Source: Zobellia amurskyensis
Lineage (GTDB): Bacteria > Bacteroidota > Bacteroidia > Flavobacteriales > Flavobacteriaceae
Assembly (NCBI RefSeq): GCF_009725985.1
Contig: NZ_RCNR01000033.1
Span: 1 to 50,833 of the forward strand
Length of the DNA: 50,833 nucleotides
Reading direction: 5' to 3'
Part shown: positions 27,910-36,091 of the stretch, piece by piece
How the letters are laid out: each line of letters begins with the position of its first letter
Position numbering within the stretch: the stretch's first letter is position 1
Notes under the pieces: model-generated
The model's input: the letters and a program-made list of their open reading frames with translations, nothing else
Databases searched by the model: none
What the model was told of the DNA's origin: nothing
Program-made: the position numbers and the translations under genes

Positions 27910-28491
27910 CTAGCTATTTTTAACAGCAATAATTAACCCTGTAGACCAGTTTAATTTGGTTAACGTAAAGTCTGCTCTTTTCTCTAAATAAGCTACCAAA
28001 CGCTCCACATTATCTTCATGTCCTTCCGGCCAATTGGGCTGAGCGGTCATATCATCTATCACATAAAAACCACCAACCTTTACAAAATCCAAAACTTCAT
28101 CAATCTCACTGTATTTCCCTGGCCAAGCATCTGCAAAGATCAAATCAAATTTTCCTCCTGAATAATTCTTAATCCATTCCGAACCATCTTCACAATATAG
28201 CTTCACCCTTTTATCCGCCTCAAAATAGTCTTTGACTATAGCAATCAGCTTAGGGTCATTATCAACTGAAATCAATTCAGATTCTGCATCCATACCATCT
28301 ACCATCCATGACAGGCTCAAGCCTATACCAGTACCCAGTTCCAAAAATTTACCTTTTGGTTTTGAAGCCATAAGTGTTTTCAACAAGGTACCTATGTACA
28401 CATCCGAAGGCATGGTAAAACCAATTTCTGCCGACTTCTGCTCAATTTGCTGATGGATTTTTGGTTTGTCCTGTATATTGGAATCTATCAC
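27910..28491 (-). CDS. Class I SAM-dependent O-methyltransferase-like protein inside the ilv operon
   Basis: 193 residues with a Rossmann-type methyltransferase fold. Motif I is FLELGTGIGLSLSWM at about 49-63, the acidic motif II residue is in LISVDNDP, and motif IV is FDLIFADAWPGKY. VGGFYVIDDM marks the following strand. It resembles the O-methyltransferase/methyltransferase-24 group (catechol or CoA-ester type). The reading frame opens with GTG at 28491; no upstream in-frame ATG exists, and a later ATG (residue 24) would cut the N-terminal helix. It lies 48 bases after ilvB and 140 before ilvN on the same strand and so must be co-transcribed. Substrate unknown. Confidence 0.8.
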   Translation of the reverse strand: MIDSNIQDKPKIHQQIEQKSAEIGFTMPSDVYIGTLLKTLMASKPKGKFLELGTGIGLSLSWMVDGMDAESELISVDNDPKLIAIVKDYFEADKRVKLYCEDGSEWIKNYSGGKFDLIFADAWPGKYSEIDEVLDFVKVGGFYVIDDMTAQPNWPEGHEDNVERLVAYLEKRADFTLTKLNWSTGLIIAVKNS

Positions 28492-28539
28492 TTCTTTTGT
28501 TTAGATGGTTGTATTACGGAGTTCCTTAGCTTTAACCAA

Positions 28540-30273
28540 TTACTTTAGACGAACTTCGGAAACCGAGGCTCCAGAAGGAATCATCGGAAATACGTTATCT
28601 TCTTTCTCCACTTTCACTTCTAAGAAATAAGGCTCTTTAGAAGCAATCATTTCCTTAATTGCAATTTTCAGGTCTTCTCGAGTACTCACTCTTTTCGCTT
28701 CAATACTATACCCTTCTGCAATTTTCACAAAATCAGGATTAACCATTACTGTTGAAGCGTATCTTCTATCAAAGAACAACTCTTGCCATTGGCGTACCAT
28801 ACCTAAGTGATCATTATTCAACACCACTATCTTAACAGGTACTTTATGCTGAAAAATTACACCCAACTCCTGAATGGTCATTTGATAACCACCATCTCCT
28901 ATAATAGCTACTACTTCACGCTCCATAGCACCCATTTTGGCACCAATAGCAGCTGGAAGAGCAAAACCCATAGTACCAAGACCTCCTGAGGTTATGTTAC
29001 TTTTACTCTGCTTGAATTTAGCATAGCGACAACCGATCATCTGGTGCTGCCCAACATCCGTAACAATAACGGCTTTTTGCTCAGATTCAACATTTATCCG
29101 TTCGATAACCTCACCCATAGTCAACCCTTCTTTAGTGGGGTGAATATCATTGTTGATTACCTGCTCAAATTCTATTTTATAATATTCCTTGAACTCATTG
29201 TGCCAAGCCTCGTGCTTATTTTCATTGATCATTGGCAACAATAGACCCAAAGTATCTTTTGAATTACCCAAGACAGCTACATCTGCATGTACGTTCTTGT
29301 TGATTTCCGCCTTGTCTATCTCAAAATGGATGACTTTAGCTTGTTTTGCATAAGTATCCAAACTGCCCGTTACACGATCATCAAAACGCATACCGATAGC
29401 AATTAAGACATCACACTCGTTCGTTAACATGTTTGGCGCATAATTACCATGCATACCCACCATACCTACATTCAATGGGTGCTCACTATCTAAAGCCGAA
29501 GCTCCCATAATGGTCCAAGCTGCAGGAACTCCAGACTTTTCCACCAAAGCTTTAAGCTCTTCTTCGGCCTTACCCAAAATAACACCTTGACCCCAAACAA
29601 TCAGCGGTTTTTTAGCGTTATTAATAAGTTCTGCCGCCGCTTCTATAGCTGGAACACTTGGTTTAGGTTCCGGGTTATAACTACGTACAGCTGTGCACTT
29701 TTCATAACTAAATTCAAACTCATCAATCTGAGCATTTTTAGTAATATCTACCAAAACCGGACCTGGTCTTCCTGACCTAGCAATGTAGAATGCTTTTGCC
29801 ATTATCTCTGGAATTTCAGAAGCCTCGGTTATCTGATAATTCCATTTTGTAACTGGCGTAGAGATTCCGATAATATCGGTTTCTTGAAAAGCATCCGATC
29901 CTAATAAATGACGTGTAACCTGACCGGTAATACACACCATTGGCGTAGAATCTATTTGTGCATCTGCCAGTCCTGTAACAAGGTTTGTAGCCCCTGGGCC
30001 AGATGTAGCCATAGCAACACCTACCCTACCGGAAACTCTAGCATACCCCTGAGCGGCATGAGTAGCTCCTTGCTCATGACGGGTTAAAATGTGAGTAAGT
30101 TTATCCTGAAATTTATATAACTCATCGTAAACCGGCATAATGGCACCACCCGGGTAACCATATAGCAAATCTACACCCTCAGCCAATAAACAATGTATAA
30201 TGGCTTCTGCACCACTAATTTTAAGCTTTGTTTTCTTTGGGTTCACTTCCGTTTTTATTTTAACTGTTTCCAT
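28540..30273 (-). CDS. ilvB: Acetolactate synthase large (catalytic) subunit
   Basis: A 577-residue ThDP- and FAD-dependent enzyme that condenses two pyruvates, or pyruvate with 2-oxobutyrate. The ThDP-activating glutamate is in RHEQGATHAAQGYARVSGR near 67. The FAD/linker domain contains VIAIGMRFDDRVTGSLD. The ThDP-binding motif GDGGYQM...NNDHLGMVRQWQ lies at about 455-490. Length is typical for anabolic AHAS. Second gene of the operon, 87 bases after ilvD; the gap holds two hairpins. Confidence 0.96.
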   Translation of the reverse strand: METVKIKTEVNPKKTKLKISGAEAIIHCLLAEGVDLLYGYPGGAIMPVYDELYKFQDKLTHILTRHEQGATHAAQGYARVSGRVGVAMATSGPGATNLVTGLADAQIDSTPMVCITGQVTRHLLGSDAFQETDIIGISTPVTKWNYQITEASEIPEIMAKAFYIARSGRPGPVLVDITKNAQIDEFEFSYEKCTAVRSYNPEPKPSVPAIEAAAELINNAKKPLIVWGQGVILGKAEEELKALVEKSGVPAAWTIMGASALDSEHPLNVGMVGMHGNYAPNMLTNECDVLIAIGMRFDDRVTGSLDTYAKQAKVIHFEIDKAEINKNVHADVAVLGNSKDTLGLLLPMINENKHEAWHNEFKEYYKIEFEQVINNDIHPTKEGLTMGEVIERINVESEQKAVIVTDVGQHQMIGCRYAKFKQSKSNITSGGLGTMGFALPAAIGAKMGAMEREVVAIIGDGGYQMTIQELGVIFQHKVPVKIVVLNNDHLGMVRQWQELFFDRRYASTVMVNPDFVKIAEGYSIEAKRVSTREDLKIAIKEMIASKEPYFLEVKVEKEDNVFPMIPSGASVSEVRLK

Positions 30274-30302
30274 AGGTCTTCATTCCTTATAATAGCTAAT
30301 TT

Positions 30303-30348
30303 GCAGAGACCTCTCTGCTTGTGGTTTCTCATCGTATTTCAAGAAACC
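30303..30348 (-). repeat. Two tandem stem-loops between ilvD and ilvB
   Basis: GGTTTCT (30323-30329) pairs with AGAAACC (30342-30348), and GCAGAG (30303-30308) with CTCTGC (30313-30318). Neither is followed by a U tract on the minus strand, so they are more likely mRNA processing or stability elements than terminators. Confidence 0.5.
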
Positions 30349-30360
30349 CTTTCATGTTCA

Positions 30361-32037
30361 TTAAAACTCATCGGTTACACAACCTTGCGCAGCAGATGAA
30401 ACTGAACGTGCGTATTTGTACAACACTCCCTTTTTAAACTTCAATTCAGGCTGGACCCAAGATTCTTTTCTTTTGGCCAATACTTCGTCCGAAACCTCTA
30501 CATTAATAGAATTCGTCTCGGCATCAATCGTAATAATATCACCATCTTCGATCAAAGCTATATTACCACCATCTTGCGCTTCTGGAGAAATATGTCCAAC
30601 AACGAAACCGTGCGTACCTCCTGAGAAGCGACCGTCTGTTATTAGAGCTACATCCTTACCTAGTCCCGCACCCATAATAGCTGCCGTAGGCTTAAGCATT
30701 TCAGGCATACCCGGGCCCCCTTTTGGACCTTCGTAACGAATGACCACAACATCTCCTTTTTTCACTAAACCGGTACGGATACCATCATTGGCCGCATATT
30801 CGCCATTAAAAACTTTTGCAGTTCCTTTGAACAACAAACCTTCTTTACCCGTAATTTTTGCTACAGAGCCATTTTCAGCAAGGTTACCATACAACATACG
30901 TAAGTGACCCGTTGCTTTAATAGGATTATCTAAAGGCATAATTACATCTTGCCCTTCCTCTAAATCCGGAACATCTTTAAGGTTTTCCGCCAAAGTGTTT
31001 CCGGTCACTGTCAAACAATCGCCATGTAGCAATCCGTTTTTCAGAAGGTATTTCAATACTGCTGGAATTCCACCAACTCGGTGAACGTCTTCCATTAGAT
31101 ACTTGCCACTCGGCTTTAAATCGGCTATAAATGGAGTTGTATCACTAATATGTTGGAAATCTTGTAATGTAAACTCAATATCAGCAGCTCTTGCTATTGC
31201 CAAGAAATGTAATACCGCATTAGTAGAACCTCCCATAATAGTCACTAAACGAATAGCGTTTTCTAGGGATTTACGGGTAACAATATCCAAAGGCTTAATA
31301 TCCTTTTCAATAAGTATGCGCATTTGCTTACCTGCAGCTATACACTCTTCTTCCTTATTACTACTAATAGCAGGGTTTGAAGAATTATAAGGCATGGACA
31401 TACCCAGAGCCTCTATTGCAGATGCCATAGTATTTGCGGTATACATACCACCACATGCACCCGCACCTGGAATTGATTTTTTAATAATACTTCTGTATTC
31501 GGGTTCTTCCATAGTACCCGCAACTTTCTCGCCCCATGCTTCAAAAGCAGAAACGATATCTAATTTTTTACTATTGTGACACCCTGAAGCAATTGTACCA
31601 CCATATACCAAAATTGAAGGACGGTTAAGGCGCAACATAGCCATAAGAGCGCCAGGCATATTTTTATCACAACCCACTACCGTTACAAGACCATCATAAG
31701 ACATACCCTGAACAACAGTTTCCATAGAGTCTGCAATAATATCTCTTGACGGAAGCGAAAAACGCATACCAGGAGTTCCCATAGAAATTCCATCACTAAC
31801 ACCAATAGTATTAAAAATAAGACCAACGGTTTCTTTTGAGTTGACACCTTCTTTCACCAATTTGGCCAAATCGTTCAAGTGCATGTTACAAGGATTGCCC
31901 TCATAACCGGTACTTGCGATACCAATTAATGGTTTACTAAAATCTTCATCTTTGAAACCTATTGCATAAAGCATTGCTTGTGCAGCTGGTTGTGTTGAAT
32001 CTTGTGTTACGTTTTTACTGTATTTATTCAGTTCCAT
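30361..32037 (-). CDS. ilvD: Dihydroxy-acid dehydratase
   Basis: A 558-residue Fe-S dehydratase that makes 2-oxoisovalerate and 3-methyl-2-oxovalerate. Cluster-binding cysteines are in [11 protein letters not shown] (about 50), [10 protein letters not shown] (about 122) and [17 protein letters not shown] (about 195). The C-terminal signature [22 protein letters not shown] is complete. First structural gene of the ilv operon. It is preceded by a leader of about 370 bases with an attenuator, and a second possible -7 box (TACCTTTG on minus, 32088-32095) lies 51 bases upstream. Confidence 0.97.
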   Translation of the reverse strand: MELNKYSKNVTQDSTQPAAQAMLYAIGFKDEDFSKPLIGIASTGYEGNPCNMHLNDLAKLVKEGVNSKETVGLIFNTIGVSDGISMGTPGMRFSLPSRDIIADSMETVVQGMSYDGLVTVVGCDKNMPGALMAMLRLNRPSILVYGGTIASGCHNSKKLDIVSAFEAWGEKVAGTMEEPEYRSIIKKSIPGAGACGGMYTANTMASAIEALGMSMPYNSSNPAISSNKEEECIAAGKQMRILIEKDIKPLDIVTRKSLENAIRLVTIMGGSTNAVLHFLAIARAADIEFTLQDFQHISDTTPFIADLKPSGKYLMEDVHRVGGIPAVLKYLLKNGLLHGDCLTVTGNTLAENLKDVPDLEEGQDVIMPLDNPIKATGHLRMLYGNLAENGSVAKITGKEGLLFKGTAKVFNGEYAANDGIRTGLVKKGDVVVIRYEGPKGGPGMPEMLKPTAAIMGAGLGKDVALITDGRFSGGTHGFVVGHISPEAQDGGNIALIEDGDIITIDAETNSINVEVSDEVLAKRKESWVQPELKFKKGVLYKYARSVSSAAQGCVTDEF

Positions 32038-32283
32038 TAAGCGTTATATAATTGGTTGTTCAGTTTACAATATGTACTCTCTATATTCAAAGGTATTCTT
32101 TTCTTTATTTCAGCATTTCAGGTGTGGCTTTCGTATCTAAATCCAAGAGTTTAAAAAATTATACAAAACCCTAATAAACAGACTTTTAACTGCTTATTTT
32201 TATCATATTCAATTCGTCATTTTTCACTTAAATAACATAGTTTTCAAAGTTCGAATAAGACACATTGTCATATAAAACCTTTA

Positions 32284-32329
32284 AAAACAAAAAAAGGCCT
32301 GTATCAAACGAATTAGATACAGGCCTTTC
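32284..32329 (-). terminator. ilv attenuator terminator hairpin
   Basis: On the minus strand AAAGGCCTGTATC-type arms (32328-32316 and 32305-32293) form a perfect 13-bp stem with a 10-base loop, followed by TTTTTTTGTTTTT. It stands 20 bases after the stop of a branched-chain-rich leader ORF and 247 bases before ilvD. The 5' part of its first arm, CTGTATC (32322-32316), can instead pair with GATGCAG (32350-32344), giving an antiterminator of seven pairs including one G-U. Confidence 0.8.
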
Positions 32330-32348
32330 TAAACTATGAAAATCTGCA

Positions 32349-32405
32349 TCATTCTCTTTTGAGAATGACCTTAATAACCACAGTTGTATGAGTTTTGATT
32401 TTCAT
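32349..32405 (-). CDS. ilv operon leader peptide (attenuation), 18 residues
   Basis: A short ORF, M-K-I-K-T-H-T-T-V-V-I-K-V-I-L-K-R-E-stop. Nine of the 18 residues are Thr, Val, Ile or Leu (T5, T7, T8, V9, V10, I11, V13, I14, L15), or ten with I3: exactly the amino acids that the downstream operon makes or uses as precursor. The last control codons GTC-ATT-CTC and the sequence after them form a 7-bp hairpin (CATTCTC / GAGAATG, 32367-32350). A stalled ribosome here would free downstream RNA to pair as antiterminator. It starts 70 bases after the pxpC stop. A one-mismatch -7 box TAATATTG (32418-32411) with TTG 20 bases before lies just ahead, so the mRNA may be nearly leaderless. Confidence 0.75.
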   Translation of the reverse strand: MKIKTHTTVVIKVILKRE

Positions 32406-32474
32406 TAGAACAATATTAGACAAAATGTTGCAGCGGGACAATAAATTATTCGTAGAAATACACCATTATAATTA

Positions 32475-33314
32475 TCAATTCAATTTGAATTCTACCTCAT
32501 CTCCATATTTCTTTTGCGCAAGTACGGAAATAGCTCTATCCGATAGCTGAAGAATACGGGGGTACCCTCCTGTTGTCTGACCATCTTTCATTAAAACGAT
32601 CAGTTTACCAGATGGTGTTAGCTGCACAGTACCCGGAAGCGTGGCCGATGTAATCATAGAGGTTTGAATCCCCTCTATTTTTTCCTCTAGCTGATAGGCC
32701 ATTCTATTATTTTCATTGGATATACTAAATTTCTTAGCGAACAACATCTCTAGTTGTCTATCCGAAAGATTCTCGTATTCGGGCCCTTGAGAAACCTTGA
32801 GATTAGTTTCATCTAAGAATGAATCTACCTTTAGCTTACTGATTTTAGGTTCAAAATGAGCGCATGCTTCATACTCCAATGTATCTCCATCAGCAAGGTG
32901 ATTCTTTTTTGTTATGGAAGAAAAGAGTGAGCGACTACCCAAAACCAATGGGGTCTTAAAACCACCTTTAACCGCTAAATAACTCCGAAACCCTTTTTCC
33001 AATTTACCATAAGAGAGAATATCTCCTTTCCTTACCTTAAGAACTTCATAGTTTTCAATAGGTTTATTATTCAACGTTACGGAAAGCAACGCTCCACCCA
33101 TGGTTATAAAAGTTTCTTCCTCGAACATTACGGTTGGCCCTGTCATAGTAATTTCTAGTACAGCCGCGTTCTCATCATTATCTAAAAGTTGATTTGTTTT
33201 TTTTGCCGAAAACCCATCCATAAATCCGGCAACGGGCACGCCCTTATTCAAATATCCGTACCTGCCGATATCCTGAACCGCCGTAAAAAGTCCCGATTTA
33301 AGAATTTTAAGCAT
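32475..33314 (-). CDS. pxpC: 5-oxoprolinase subunit PxpC (biotin-dependent carboxyltransferase-like)
   Basis: A 279-residue cyclophilin-like protein of the KipA/AHS2 family. With PxpA and PxpB it hydrolyses 5-oxoproline to glutamate using ATP. Signatures: SGLFTAVQDIGRYGYLNKGVP near 7-27, GSRSLFSS, QVSQGPEYENL-like segments, and the C-terminal MKDGQTTGGYPRILQLSD. It overlaps the pxpB end by 8 bases. The ilv leader follows 70 bases downstream on the same strand. Confidence 0.92.
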   Translation of the reverse strand: MLKILKSGLFTAVQDIGRYGYLNKGVPVAGFMDGFSAKKTNQLLDNDENAAVLEITMTGPTVMFEEETFITMGGALLSVTLNNKPIENYEVLKVRKGDILSYGKLEKGFRSYLAVKGGFKTPLVLGSRSLFSSITKKNHLADGDTLEYEACAHFEPKISKLKVDSFLDETNLKVSQGPEYENLSDRQLEMLFAKKFSISNENNRMAYQLEEKIEGIQTSMITSATLPGTVQLTPSGKLIVLMKDGQTTGGYPRILQLSDRAISVLAQKKYGDEVEFKLN

Positions 33315-34044
33315 CTAATACGGTTTTTTTAAGTTTGTAAATGCCGACTTCACTTTCAATTTTATGCAAATCATATTCCGCCCTGGTTATTTTATAAAAC
33401 TGAACTTGATCCCCTACACTTACAAAGCACGGTTCCTTTGCCTTAGGATCAAACATAGGTACAGAACAGTTCCCTATTATATTCCATCCTCCTGGGGAGT
33501 CCTGGGGATAGATACCCGTTTGCTTACCCGCTAAACCAACTGAACCCCGCAAAACCTTTGAGCGCGGCTGTGACCTTCTATTAAACTCCAATACCTCTGG
33601 TAGCCCACCTAAATAAGTAAACCCGGGTAGAAATCCTATTCCAAAGACCGTATACACATGTGATGTATGAAGGCTCACAATTTCATTGATAGACATTGCA
33701 GATTTTTGAGAAATTTCGTTCAGATCAATACCAAAATCTTCATCATAACAAACAGGGAGATTCCATAAAATTTTCTGCCGCTTGACTACTTTAATATCTT
33801 CCTTATACCAATTGAGCAATTTGGTTTTTAACTGATCAAAAGCAATCGGCTCTTGCCTATATATGAGTGTAACCGAATTATAAGCCGGCACAATTTCCCA
33901 TTCTTCATCCTTTAAACAGCATTCTTTAAGGTATTGGGTAAATTGAAGTATATCTTCTAAAATAGCTACATCTACCCTACCAGGCCATTCTACAAGTATA
34001 GCATGAATACCAAAAGGTCTTATTGAAATTGAATAACTGTTCAC
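33307..34044 (-). CDS. pxpB: 5-oxoprolinase subunit PxpB (KipI-like)
   Basis: A 245-residue AHS1/KipI-family subunit. Typical features are GIGFLPGFTYLGGLPE (near 135-150), RGSVGLAGKQTGIYP and SPGGWNIIG. The N-terminal half (about 1-90) is the KipI N-domain. Together with PxpC it forms the ATP-dependent part of the oxoprolinase. Its start overlaps the stop of pxpA by four bases, which shows translational coupling. Confidence 0.92.
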   Translation of the reverse strand: MNSYSISIRPFGIHAILVEWPGRVDVAILEDILQFTQYLKECCLKDEEWEIVPAYNSVTLIYRQEPIAFDQLKTKLLNWYKEDIKVVKRQKILWNLPVCYDEDFGIDLNEISQKSAMSINEIVSLHTSHVYTVFGIGFLPGFTYLGGLPEVLEFNRRSQPRSKVLRGSVGLAGKQTGIYPQDSPGGWNIIGNCSVPMFDPKAKEPCFVSVGDQVQFYKITRAEYDLHKIESEVGIYKLKKTVLDA

Positions 34045-34784
34045 TTTTTAATAAATATATTATAATTGGGTAATTCTTTAGTAAGATACAATACTATTTC
34101 TAATGCCGATGGTGTATCTCCATGAACACAAAAGGTATCCGCCAAAATTGACAAATCTTCCCCCCTAATAGTCGTCACCTTTTTTAAGTTCACTATTCTT
34201 ACCACATGCTCTAGCACCTGCGTTTTATCGGTTAACAAAGCTTTTGGCTCACTTCTGGACACCAAACTTAAATCAGTATTATAATTCCTGTCGGCAAATG
34301 CCTCATATTTCACCTTAAAACCTTTATCGGATGCCTTTCTCGCTATTTCCGAAGCATAGGGTGCATAAATATAAACCTCATTCTTATATTTTTCTATCGC
34401 TTCTAGAAAACAAAGCGCCAAAGATGCATTCTTAACTATGTCGTTATAAAGTGCTCCGTGAGGCTTAATATGATTCAGTTTTACATTTTGTTCATTTATT
34501 ACGCCCAAAAGACTATCAACCTGGCATCTTATACTTCCTATAAGCTCCTTATCATCTATTTCTATAGAAATTCGCCCAAAATTAAATGCATCGGGATACG
34601 AAGGGTGCGCTCCTATGGACACATTATTCCTTTTAGCCAACTTAACAACTTCAGTCATGGTATTCTTATTACCCGTATGACCACCACAGGCTATATTGCA
34701 AGAAGAAAGCATAGGCAATAATTCTTCTTCATTACCAACACCCTCACCAACATCACAGTTCAAATCAATATACTTATTCGTCAT
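34041..34784 (-). CDS. pxpA: 5-oxoprolinase subunit PxpA (LamB/YcsF family)
   Basis: About 247 residues. The family starts with a short lead into DLNCDVGEG, so the ATG at 34784 (MTNKYIDLNCDVGEGVG) is chosen over one ten codons earlier at 34814. Further signatures are ACGGHTGNKNTMTEVV, GAHPSYPDAFNFGR, HIKPHGALYND and ADTFCVHGDTPSA. It supplies the metal-binding hydrolase subunit of the three-part enzyme. First gene of pxpABC; a 15-base imperfect direct repeat lies about 140-170 bases upstream, in the region shared with the divergent gene at 35066. Confidence 0.92.
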   Translation of the reverse strand: MTNKYIDLNCDVGEGVGNEEELLPMLSSCNIACGGHTGNKNTMTEVVKLAKRNNVSIGAHPSYPDAFNFGRISIEIDDKELIGSIRCQVDSLLGVINEQNVKLNHIKPHGALYNDIVKNASLALCFLEAIEKYKNEVYIYAPYASEIARKASDKGFKVKYEAFADRNYNTDLSLVSRSEPKALLTDKTQVLEHVVRIVNLKKVTTIRGEDLSILADTFCVHGDTPSALEIVLYLTKELPNYNIFIKK

Positions 34785-34921
34785 TTTGAAATTTAGAATT
34801 TCTAAAATACTCATAAACTTTTAGACTTCTTGTCAGAAAACACCTTATCTTGACCAAGAATAGAGCCATTAAACTATCCTTCGCAGGCCCTCGTTTCACC
34901 ACAGTTTTAACATTTTTTAAT

Positions 34922-34955
34922 GCCGTTTATCTAAAAAAATGCAGTTCATCTAAAA
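34922..34955. repeat. Imperfect direct repeat in a divergent promoter region
   Basis: GCCGTTTATCTAAAA (34922-34936) and GCAGTTCATCTAAAA (34941-34955) match at 13 of 15 bases with a period of 19. Such tandem half-sites at about two helix turns are typical of response-regulator binding sites, and the GC[C/A]GTTnAT core is near the LytTR half-site. The spacing is a little shorter than LytTR sites usually have. It lies between pxpA (minus) and the zinc-ribbon gene (plus). Confidence 0.55.
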
Positions 34956-35065
34956 CAAGGGTGCCGTATGTCGAATCTATATAATATCCAGAAAAATTAC
35001 GGGTTATTATTATCCCAAATCGAACCTCCCCCTCATTTTTATCGGGGCCAAATTGACCTACTGAA

Positions 35066-35509
35066 ATGAATTGTTTAGAATGTAATAAAGCGCTTGGCTA
35101 TACAGACCACAAACACTCAATGGATACCTTAGGTGTTGAGTTGTGTAGTGAACATAGACCAAGGATGACAAAGTTGATAGAAACAAACAAAACACCCCGC
35201 GAAGCCATACAATTATACTATGGCCTAAAAGAAGCGGGCATCCCCTCTATGCTAGAATGGTGGGATGGCTCAAAGTCTATAGACATTGCTATCTCTAGGG
35301 TAAAACTCAATATTGAAATTGATACCGAGTACCACATGATGACTCACGAACAAGCCATTAATGACCTAGAAGAAGCCATGCATTCTTTCAAAAACGGTTT
35401 TACGACCATACGAATACCACACGTTCTTATAAAATATTATCTTAAAGAAACCGTTACAAATATTCTAGGGATAATGGAAGGCTTGCGTGTACATATCAAA
35501 GCGATATAA
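35066..35509 (+). CDS. Zinc-ribbon protein with a DUF559-like PD-(D/E)XK nuclease-fold domain
   Basis: 147 residues. The N-terminus has a C3-x2-C6 ... C27-x2-H30 pattern that could bind zinc. After a helical linker (about 32-60) the C-terminus has the order seen in DUF559/Vsr-like nuclease folds: a strand with D73 (SIDIAI), a strand with E84-I-D86 (LNIEIDTEYH), H90, a long helix (QAINDLEEAM), a strand FTTIRIP, and a last helix. D73, E84 and D86 would be the metal site. The family match is by eye and the lysine of the motif is replaced as in DUF559. No modification or restriction partner is encoded beside it. A nucleic-acid role is inferred. Confidence 0.6.
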   Translation: MNCLECNKALGYTDHKHSMDTLGVELCSEHRPRMTKLIETNKTPREAIQLYYGLKEAGIPSMLEWWDGSKSIDIAISRVKLNIEIDTEYHMMTHEQAINDLEEAMHSFKNGFTTIRIPHVLIKYYLKETVTNILGIMEGLRVHIKAI

Positions 35510-35527
35510 ACTTAAAACCTCATTGCC

Positions 35528-36091
35528 ATGTCAAATAATACAAAGATTTTAAAGACTCCGTTGAGAATTTCAATCGCAATTTTGTTGTTGGGCATGCTAT
35601 CGCGTATTTTCCATTGGCCGTATGCATCAGAGACTATTTTCATAGCATTTACGGCTATTCTTATATTATACTCCATTCGTTTCTGGAGAAAGGAAACCAA
35701 ACTATTTATTGACATTGTAAAAATGGTAATGGTTACAAGCTGGGCCCTTAACGGGCTTTTTAGAGTCGTTGACCTACCTTTTACCTTACTCTTTCAAATA
35801 CTTATAGCCATTTCATTTATTACTTGGTTTATCATGGAAGGTACAGCCTATTTTCTAGATGAAGACCGTAGACAAAAAAACAGTATGGCACGGGTTCTAT
35901 GGAATTTGGCCATGGTTGTAGGCGCTTTGTCAATTATAGTAGGAAGCTTATTGAATATGCTGAACGAATCATACGCCATTCCGCTTCTCGCAGTGGGAAT
36001 CACCATTATAGTTGCTTACATTTTAAAAGATGTTTTTGCTGCAGGCAATAAAGGCAAAGAAGACCATGGAAACGGCGAATTTCAGCTATAA
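35528..36091 (+). CDS. GldL-like multi-pass membrane protein of unknown function
   Basis: 187 residues with five or six hydrophobic helices (about 12-30, 35-50, 62-80, 84-103, 124-142, 150-168). The first carries LGMLSRIFHWPYA, which resembles the N-terminal G-x2-F-K-x-x-H-W-P-G motif of the gliding/type IX secretion motor protein GldL. The rest of GldL (cytoplasmic tail) is missing, so it is not GldL itself. It follows the zinc-ribbon gene by 18 bases and they are probably co-transcribed. Function unknown. Confidence 0.7.
   Translation: MSNNTKILKTPLRISIAILLLGMLSRIFHWPYASETIFIAFTAILILYSIRFWRKETKLFIDIVKMVMVTSWALNGLFRVVDLPFTLLFQILIAISFITWFIMEGTAYFLDEDRRQKNSMARVLWNLAMVVGALSIIVGSLLNMLNESYAIPLLAVGITIIVAYILKDVFAAGNKGKEDHGNGEFQL

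Larger units (their letters stand above)
32038..32474 (-). promoter_or_regulatory. ilv operon leader/attenuator region
   Basis: This 437-base gap between pxpC and ilvD holds, in minus-strand order, a possible promoter, the leader peptide, the control hairpin, the terminator and then about 245 bases of AT-rich untranslated sequence. A second short ORF after the terminator (start MTMCLIRTLK, about 15 codons) has no clear control-codon bias, and I do not call it a gene. Confidence 0.7.

Noticed and set aside
32160-32270. 15-codon ORF after the ilv terminator (MTMCLIRTLK...)
   Set aside because: Lies after the terminator, lacks a control-codon cluster and has no paired RNA structure.
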